The position numbers and the translations under genes were made by a program. From contig NZ_CP050154.1 in NCBI RefSeq assembly GCF_011617705.1, forward strand, positions 2,604,001 to 2,668,000: a stretch of DNA of 64,000 bases. Reading direction: 5' to 3'. Position 1 is the first letter of the stretch, and each line of letters starts with the position of its first letter. The notes beneath the pieces were generated by a model that saw only the letters and a list, made by a program, of their open reading frames with translations, did not search any database and was not told where the DNA came from. This DNA comes from Brevibacterium limosum. GTDB taxonomy: Bacteria > Actinomycetota > Actinomycetes > Actinomycetales > Brevibacteriaceae. Of this stretch, positions 58,683 through 64,000 are shown one piece after another.

Positions 58683-60869
58683 TCAGCGCTGGCTCCGCAC
58701 TCGCTCGACCGCCGCCTGCGGGTGCAGGTCGAGTCGGCGCAGCAGCTGAGCGTTGAGGGCGACGACGATCGTCGAGATCGACATCAGGATCGCGCCCACG
58801 CTCATCGGCAGGACGAACCCGATGGGGGCGAGGACTCCGGCCGCCAACGGCACCGACAGCAGGTTGTATCCCGCTGCCCACCACAGGTTCTGCTTCATCT
58901 TCCGGTAGGTCGCCCGAGAGAGTTCGACCACCGAGAGCACGGAACGCGGGTCGTCGGAGGCGAGGATGACCCCGGCAGAGCCGATGGCCACATCGGTTCC
59001 GGCGCCGATGGCGATGCCGACATCGGCCTGCGCCAGAGCAGGGGCATCGTTGACACCGTCACCGACCATTGCCACACGGCGTCCTTCATCCTGCAGTTCG
59101 GCGACCTTCGCCGCCTTGTCAGCGGGATGAACACCGGCAAAGACACGGTCGATGCCGAGTTCGGAGGCCACGGACTGCGCGACCGCCTCGGCGTCTCCGG
59201 TGATCATCACGACCTGCGCACCGATGTCATGGAGGGCATCGACGGCATCGCGAGATTCCGGCCGGATCTCGTCGGCCAGACGCAGGGCACCTACAACGGC
59301 TCCTGCGACGAGCACATGGAGGATGATGGCGCCTTCGGCTCGCCAGGACTCCGCGGCCTCGGCCTCGGGAGCATCGCGCTCCTCGAGCAGCCTGGGACCA
59401 CCGACCTCGACCGTCTCTCCCGCGATCACGGCCCTGACTCCGACCGCGGGTGACGAGGAGAAGTCGGATGCTCGCGGCACATCGACGCCCCGTTCGGCCG
59501 CGGCCCGGACGATGGCGGCGGCCAACGGGTGCTCGCTGTCGGATTCGGCCGCGGCAGCCAGACCGAGCACCTCGCCCTCGGTCCGGTGGGGCCCTGCACT
59601 CGGGACCACCTCGATGCCGGTGACCGTCGGCTCGCCCTTCGTCAGGGTGCCCGTCTTGTCGAAGAGCACGGAATCGACCGTGCGCATCGTCTCGAGTGCG
59701 AGACGGTCCTTGACGAGGACTCCGGCTCGGGCGGCCCGCTCGGTGGCGATGGAGACGACCAGCGGAATGGCCAGGCCCAGAGCGTGAGGACAGGCGATGA
59801 CGAGCACGGTGATCGTGCGCACGACCGCCGAATCCGGCAGACCGATGAGCGACCAGACGGCCACAGTGATCACGGCAGACCCGAGAGCGAACCAGAACAG
59901 CCAGGCCGAGGCCCGATCGGCGATTCGCTGGGCGCGCGATGAGGAGTTCTGGGCATCGGAGACCAGCTTTTGGATTCCGGCCAGCGCGGTGTCGTCACCG
60001 ATCGCGGTGATCTCGACTCGGAGTCCGGAATCCGTGGCGACGGTACCGGCCACGACGGATTCGCCTTCGCCCCGTCGAACGGCGGCTGATTCTCCGGTGA
60101 CCATGGACTCGTCCATATCGGCCGAACCGTCGATGATCCGACCGTCGGCGGGAATCGAGGAACCGGGACGGACGAGGACGATGTCGCCGACGACGAGGTC
60201 GGCCGGATCGACGCTCACCGTCTCTCCGTCGACGATCTTCTCGGCTTCATCGGGCAGCAGTGCGGCGAGGCTGTCCAGCGCCGAGGTGGTCTGCGCCAGC
60301 GAGCGCATCTCCATCCAGTGACCGGCGAGCATGATCACGACCAGCAGCGCCAGCTCCCACCAGAAGTCGAGCTGCGGGTCGAGCAGACCCAGCGACGACC
60401 CCCAGGAGGAGATGAAGGCAACCGTGATCGCCAGAGCGATGAGCAGCATCATGCCCGGGCTGCGGCCCTTGATCTCGTCGAGACCGCCGGTCAGAAACGG
60501 CCTGCCGCCCCAGATGAACATGACGGTGCCGAGGATCGGCGAGAGCCATCGGAGCGCACCGAGGAAGCCGGTTTCCGGAACCTCATATCCGACGAGGTGG
60601 CCGAACATCGGGCTGAATGCGACGACGGGAACGGCGATGACCAGCATGACCCAAAACAGGCGTCGGAACTGCGCGACGTGATCGCCGTGGCCGGCATGAC
60701 CTGCATGATCGCCGTGGCCCGAATGTCCGGAATGTCCCTCGTGACTGGAATGCCCGCCGTGGCCGTCGTGGTCGTGGTGAGCGTGATCGGCATGGTCCAT
60801 GGCCTCAACATGTCCGGAGTGCCCCGGTTCGTCGGGCCGCATATGCTGATGATTCTGCTGGTTGTCCAT
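58683..60869 (-). CDS. copB: CopB-type copper-exporting P1B-ATPase with His-rich N-terminus
   Basis: 728 residues. The first 65 residues are very rich in His and Gly (HxGHxGH repeats) and replace Cys-type metal-binding domains. Eight TM helices with the ion-site motif VIACPHALGLAIPLV (CPH, the CopB/P1B-3 signature), actuator TGES, phosphorylation DKTGTLTKGE, and hinge MVGDGVNDAPALAQADVGIAIGAG are complete. Exports Cu(II) or Cu(I)/Ag. The ATG is 6 bases from a -10 whose spacer contains a CsoR-like box, so copper induction is likely. No csoR or copZ gene is in the window. Confidence 0.92.
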   Translation of the reverse strand: MDNQQNHQHMRPDEPGHSGHVEAMDHADHAHHDHDGHGGHSSHEGHSGHSGHGDHAGHAGHGDHVAQFRRLFWVMLVIAVPVVAFSPMFGHLVGYEVPETGFLGALRWLSPILGTVMFIWGGRPFLTGGLDEIKGRSPGMMLLIALAITVAFISSWGSSLGLLDPQLDFWWELALLVVIMLAGHWMEMRSLAQTTSALDSLAALLPDEAEKIVDGETVSVDPADLVVGDIVLVRPGSSIPADGRIIDGSADMDESMVTGESAAVRRGEGESVVAGTVATDSGLRVEITAIGDDTALAGIQKLVSDAQNSSSRAQRIADRASAWLFWFALGSAVITVAVWSLIGLPDSAVVRTITVLVIACPHALGLAIPLVVSIATERAARAGVLVKDRLALETMRTVDSVLFDKTGTLTKGEPTVTGIEVVPSAGPHRTEGEVLGLAAAAESDSEHPLAAAIVRAAAERGVDVPRASDFSSSPAVGVRAVIAGETVEVGGPRLLEERDAPEAEAAESWRAEGAIILHVLVAGAVVGALRLADEIRPESRDAVDALHDIGAQVVMITGDAEAVAQSVASELGIDRVFAGVHPADKAAKVAELQDEGRRVAMVGDGVNDAPALAQADVGIAIGAGTDVAIGSAGVILASDDPRSVLSVVELSRATYRKMKQNLWWAAGYNLLSVPLAAGVLAPIGFVLPMSVGAILMSISTIVVALNAQLLRRLDLHPQAAVERVRSQR

Positions 60870-60875
60870 GCCTCG

Positions 60876-60904
60876 AACATATACCCCCTAGGGGTACAAA
60901 TCAA
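60876..60904 (-). promoter_or_regulatory. copB promoter with embedded CsoR-like operator
   Basis: Minus strand: -35 TTGATT (60904-60899), 17-base spacer, -10 TATGTT (60881-60876), six bases, ATG. The spacer holds TACCCC-CTA-GGGGTA (60882-60896), the G/C-tract dyad of CsoR-type copper repressors. Confidence 0.75.
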
Positions 60905-61014
60905 CGGTGAGTCCCCTCACGTGCAATCCCATGCAACCCTGGCTCTCATCTCGCAAGCGCTCTAGCGTCGAAGAACGCCGAACGGCTCATACAGGCCGCA
61001 CGAAAGGACTCAGC

Positions 61015-62076
61015 ATGAGAGCAGCACGGTTCCACGCACGCAAAGACATCCGGATCGACGATATTCCAGAGCCCGAACTGCAACCGGGCACAGTCGCCAT
61101 CGACGTGGCATGGTGCGGGATCTGCGGAACTGATCTCCACGAATACCTCGAAGGGCCGATCTTCGTCCCACCGGCGGGCCACCCCCACCCGATCTCCGGC
61201 GAATCCGCGCCGGTGACTATGGGACATGAGTTCTCCGGCACGATCACCGAACTCGGTGAAGGTGTCAGCGATCTGGAGGTCGGCCAGAACGTCGTCGTCG
61301 AGCCCTACATCATCGCCGACGACGTCGACACCGGCCCCGCCCAGAGCTATCAGCTGTCCGAGAATATGAACTTCATCGGCCTCGGCGGCCGCGGTGGAGG
61401 GCTATCGGAGAAGATCGTCGTCCAGCGTCGCTGGGTGCACCCCATCGGCGACATTCCCCTCGATCAAGCTGCACTGATCGAACCGTTGTCAGTCGCACAC
61501 CACGCAGTTGTGCGATCTGATGCTGGAGCCGGCCAGATCGCCGTCGTCGGCGGCGCGGGCCCGATCGGTCTCCTCACCGCCGCCGTCCTCAAAGCCAAGG
61601 GGCTGACCGTTTACATTTCCGAACTCTCTGAGGCGCGGAAGGAGATGGCACTGTCGACTGGCGTTGCCGATGAAGTTCTCGATCCGCGAGAATCCGATGT
61701 CGCAGAAGCCGTTCGCGAGCGCACGGATGGGCGAGGAGCCGACGTAGGATTCGAATGCTCGTCCGTTCCCGCGGTTCTGGACATGCTCATCGACGCTACT
61801 CGCCCCGGCGGCGTCATCGTCAACGTCTCCATCTGGGGGCATAAGCCCGAAGTCGATATGCCGAAGCTGGTCCTCAAAGAGATCGATCTCAGAGGGACGA
61901 TCGGCTACTCCGGTGATCACCCCGAGACGATCAGACTCGCCGCCGACGGAACCATCGATCTCTCCGCATTCATCACCGCACGCATCGGCCTGAACGAGCT
62001 CATCACGGGCGGGTTCGACGAACTCATCAACAACAACGAGCAACACGTGAAGATCATCGTCGATCCGCACGCCTGA
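61015..62076 (+). CDS. MDR alcohol dehydrogenase, (R,R)-butanediol dehydrogenase-like, without structural zinc Cys
   Basis: 353 residues. WCGICGTDLHEYLEGPIFVP and HPHPISGESAPVTMGHEFSG match butanediol/sorbitol dehydrogenases, with catalytic-zinc ligands Cys37, His71 and Glu72. The Rossmann motif is IAVVGGAGPIGLLTAAVLKAKG. The loop at about 98-116 (YIIADDVDTGPAQSYQLSEN) normally carries four structural-zinc Cys; none is present. Oxidizes a vicinal diol or reduces a ketol with NAD(P)H. AAAGGA precedes the ATG. Single gene; the 315-base gap that follows holds a long inverted repeat. Confidence 0.87.
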   Translation: MRAARFHARKDIRIDDIPEPELQPGTVAIDVAWCGICGTDLHEYLEGPIFVPPAGHPHPISGESAPVTMGHEFSGTITELGEGVSDLEVGQNVVVEPYIIADDVDTGPAQSYQLSENMNFIGLGGRGGGLSEKIVVQRRWVHPIGDIPLDQAALIEPLSVAHHAVVRSDAGAGQIAVVGGAGPIGLLTAAVLKAKGLTVYISELSEARKEMALSTGVADEVLDPRESDVAEAVRERTDGRGADVGFECSSVPAVLDMLIDATRPGGVIVNVSIWGHKPEVDMPKLVLKEIDLRGTIGYSGDHPETIRLAADGTIDLSAFITARIGLNELITGGFDELINNNEQHVKIIVDPHA

Positions 62077-62391
62077 ACCACCAGAAACTTCCTCGGTACC
62101 CTCTCCGCGAGCACCCCACATATTCGAGGGAGCGGAATGTAGATTTGGTCCGCTGAAATCAACATTCGGCTCCCTCGAATTTCCGCATTCACACGCTCGA
62201 CTCCGCATTCACCGAGCCAGAAGGAAAGCACCCGCACTCGACATTGCATAAATGCGCAGTTATGACACATACTTGCTCATACTGTTCAACTTCGTTCTGA
62301 TCATCGCGGCCCCAGGCATCGCAGGTCGTGTCGAAGTCAATGAGAACCACACACCCTGGCTCCCCGAGCCGGCCTCACTGCGGAGGACCTT
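62077..62391. other. 315-base gene-free region with long inverted repeat and direct repeats
   Basis: No supported gene. It contains a 59-base imperfect palindrome (62122-62180), a direct repeat TCCGCATTCAC at 62182-62192 and 62202-62212, and, near its end, the GGAGG ribosome site for the permease at 62392. Lower GC than the flanking genes around 62220-62290. Confidence 0.6.
62122..62180. repeat. long imperfect inverted repeat
   Basis: 25-base arms (62122-62146 and 62156-62180) beginning ATTCGAGGGAGC and ending GCTCCCTCGAAT pair with two mismatches around a 9-base loop. It starts 46 bases after the dehydrogenase stop, so it may terminate transcription; AT-containing arms and the internal spacing also allow a regulator site or a decayed miniature element. 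Confidence 0.6.
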
Positions 62392-63837
62392 ATGGACCTG
62401 CAACTCATCCTGGCGCTGATCGCCGGAATCGCGACGATCGTCGTCATCGTGCTCGCGACCCGACTCGACGCCTTCATCGCTCTGCTCCTGGCATCCGTCG
62501 TCACCGGAATCGTCGCCGGTCAGGATCTGCTCTCGATCGTCGACTCCATCACCACGGGCTTCGGCGACACCCTGGCCAGCATCGGCATCGTCATCGGGCT
62601 CGGGGTCGGCATCGGCAAGATCCTCGAAGTCTCCGGCGCCGCCGACTCTCTGGCTCGGGCCTTCCTCCGCGCCTTCGGCAAGGGCCGTGAGCCCTGGGCG
62701 ATGGGCACGGTCGGATCCCTCGTCTCCATCCCGGTCTTCTGCGACTCCGGGTACGTCATCATGAACCCGCTGGCTCGTTCGATCGCCAGGGTGAAGAAGG
62801 GCGGTTACGTCACCCTCGCCCTGGCTCTGGGCTGCGGAATGACGCTCACCCACCACATGGTGCCGCCGACACCCGGCCCGCTGGCAGCCACCGGCATCCT
62901 CGGAGCCGACATCGGATCGGTCATCCTGGCCGGCCTCGTCTTCACGGTCATCCTTTTGCCGGTGGTCGTCGTCTATGCCCGCTGGATCGGACCCAAGCTC
63001 GAACCCGTCCTCAACGCCCAGGTCAAGCACGACGTCTACGCCGAAGCGGTCGTCGAGTCCGCATCCGGTTCGACAGGCGGCAGCGTCCTCACGGCCGAAG
63101 GCGGAGACTCGGTCGGAACCGATTCCACCCCTGGTTCGCCGAAGAAGCCGGGGGCCTTCCTCGGATTCCTGCCGCTGATCGTCCCGCTCCTGCTCATCGT
63201 CGCCAACACCGTGAGCACCGCGATCGACAAGAACGCTCAGGGCGAGCTCGCCGGCGACGCCTACGAACCCTCCGCCTGGGTCGCACCTCTGGCCTTCCTC
63301 GGCAACCCCGTCGTCGCTCTGATCATCGGCCTCGTCCTCGCCGTCTACACGCTCCTGCCCCGCGTGACCCCGCGCAGCCAGGTGCAGAGCTGGCTGGCCG
63401 ACGGCGCCGCCTCGGCCGGACTCATCCTGCTTATCACCGGCGCCGGGGGAAGCTTCGGACTGGTGCTGCGCGAATCGGGCGTCGGTGACGCCCTCGCCGA
63501 GGCGATCGCCTCCATCAGCCTGCCGGCCCTCCTCGTTCCGTTCCTCATCGCTTCCCTGGTCCGCCTGGCGCAGGGATCGGGCACGGTCGCGATGATCACC
63601 GCCGCCTCGGTGACGGCTCCGCTCATCGCCCCGCTGGGACTCGACCCGCTCGTGGCCGTGATGGCCTGCACCGCCGGTTCGATGGTCTTCTCCTACTTCA
63701 ACGACTCCTACTTCTGGGTCGTCACCCGGTTCACCGGTCTCGACGGAATCAATGCCATCAAGGGCTGGTCGGGAATCACCACCGCCGTGTGGATCTGTTC
63801 CCTTCCGCTGCTGTTCGTGCTCGACTTGGTCGTATGA
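62392..63837 (+). CDS. GntP-family permease (gluconate/C4-acid-sugar:H+ symporter)
   Basis: 481 residues, about 12-14 TM helices. The start LILALIAGIATIVVIVLATRLDAFIALLLASVVTGIVAG, SIPVFCDSGYVIMNPLARSIAR, LTHHMVPPTPGPLAATGILG and GSMVFSYFNDSYFWVV are GntP hallmarks. A polar loop of about 45 residues near the middle (ESASGSTGGSVLTAEGGDS) is cytosolic. GGAGG lies 6 bases before the ATG. The next gene, a sugar-acid kinase, overlaps by 4 bases, so the pair imports and phosphorylates a sugar acid such as erythronate or threonate. Confidence 0.92.
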   Translation: MDLQLILALIAGIATIVVIVLATRLDAFIALLLASVVTGIVAGQDLLSIVDSITTGFGDTLASIGIVIGLGVGIGKILEVSGAADSLARAFLRAFGKGREPWAMGTVGSLVSIPVFCDSGYVIMNPLARSIARVKKGGYVTLALALGCGMTLTHHMVPPTPGPLAATGILGADIGSVILAGLVFTVILLPVVVVYARWIGPKLEPVLNAQVKHDVYAEAVVESASGSTGGSVLTAEGGDSVGTDSTPGSPKKPGAFLGFLPLIVPLLLIVANTVSTAIDKNAQGELAGDAYEPSAWVAPLAFLGNPVVALIIGLVLAVYTLLPRVTPRSQVQSWLADGAASAGLILLITGAGGSFGLVLRESGVGDALAEAIASISLPALLVPFLIASLVRLAQGSGTVAMITAASVTAPLIAPLGLDPLVAVMACTAGSMVFSYFNDSYFWVVTRFTGLDGINAIKGWSGITTAVWICSLPLLFVLDLVV

Positions 63838-64000
63838 GCGCCTCCCGCATGTCCGACTCCGAAATGACCGCAGCCGCCTCCTCGACGCAGGCGAGCCCGC
63901 GCATCCTCATCGTCGCCGACGACCTCACCGGCGGCAATGCCTGCGGGGCCCTGTTCGCCGAGGCGGGCCTGCGGACGATCACCGTCACCGATACCAGCCC
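63834..64000 (+). CDS. four-carbon-acid sugar kinase family (OtnK/DUF1537), 3' truncated
   Basis: The ATG overlaps the GntP permease stop (ATGA). The visible 55 residues show a Ser/Ala-rich leader and then RILIVADDLTGGNACGALFAEAGLRTITVTDTS, matching the N-terminal ADDLTG motif that opens the DUF1537 ATP-dependent kinases of D-threonate, D-erythronate and related acids. The gene continues beyond the window. Context with GntP supports a C4 sugar-acid pathway; the rest of it (dehydrogenase, aldolase) is not visible. Confidence 0.82.
   Translation, partial: MSASRMSDSEMTAAASSTQASPRILIVADDLTGGNACGALFAEAGLRTITVTDTS

Noticed and set aside
62182..62212. possible CRISPR-like direct repeats
   Set aside because: Only two 11-base copies, no array, no spacers of constant length and no cas genes.
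1..64000. tRNA, rRNA, riboswitch or phage genes
   Set aside because: No intergenic region shows a cloverleaf, rRNA segment, recognizable riboswitch or phage/integrase signature by eye; a covariance-model scan would be decisive.

Overview
The window is high-GC DNA with short intergenic gaps, many 4-base stop/start overlaps, GTG and TTG starts, and many genes whose only visible signal is a TANNNT box 6-8 bases before the start codon. This fits an actinobacterium. The mix of an NCS1 permease, MHS-type transporters, an Rv2578c-type radical SAM gene and aromatic catabolism suggests Brevibacterium or a close relative; that genus call is inference from gene content, not from a marker gene. No rRNA, tRNA, CRISPR array, integrase or transposase was seen. 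61 protein-coding loci are described, including two truncated by the window edges and three decayed remnants.

Layout. 1-2.8 kb: end of a GntR regulator, a racemase-superfamily enzyme lacking the first catalytic Cys, and an NCS1 permease. 3.1-8.3 kb: two MFS transporters, an NtaA/DszA-type FMN monooxygenase and a flavin reductase. 8.3-10.2 kb: radical SAM gene under a LexA box, and a DsbA-type oxidoreductase. 10.2-16.3 kb: two TetR/membrane-protein modules around an MgtC gene; the first membrane protein is an internal tandem duplication and its module is bracketed by two related long palindromes. 16.4-20.5 kb: a degenerate metallo-hydrolase and a fatty-acid desaturase beside a DesK/DesR-like two-component pair. 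20.6-21.1 kb: a deletion scar joining two broken genes. 21.1-24.9 kb: MFS transporter with divergent LysR regulator, formylglycine-generating enzyme, GPGG small membrane protein.

25.1-31.6 kb is a cluster whose product I cannot name: CDP-alcohol phosphatidyltransferase, a GTP cyclohydrolase II-pyrimidine reductase fusion, a flippase-like membrane protein, a methyltransferase, a glycosyltransferase, a degenerate 6-pyruvoyltetrahydropterin synthase homologue and an MDR dehydrogenase. It is followed by a fructosamine-kinase-like gene, a DUF4352-type protein and a second two-component system (31.7-35.6 kb).

35.6-52.7 kb is a catabolic region that looks directed at lignin-type aromatics. It holds a single-chain P450/FprA-like reductase/flavodoxin protein of 1035 residues with its transporter and LysR regulator, and a PaaX-controlled operon (transporter, CoA ligase, enoyl-CoA hydratase, acetoacetyl-CoA-synthetase-like ligase, 3-hydroxyacyl-CoA dehydrogenase, amidohydrolase) that resembles the CoA-dependent, non-thiolytic p-coumarate route. 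An acyl-CoA dehydrogenase lies beyond it. 52.8-64 kb is mixed: dicarboxylate symporter, secreted protein, D-cysteine desulfhydrase-like enzyme, RraA-like protein, IclR remnant, double-VOC dioxygenase, CopB-type ATPase under a CsoR-like box, butanediol-dehydrogenase-like MDR, and a GntP permease coupled to a four-carbon-acid sugar kinase that runs off the end.

The most unusual items are the P450 fusion, the unnamed pyrimidine/pterin-glycosyl-membrane cluster, and the palindrome-bracketed duplicated membrane-protein module.
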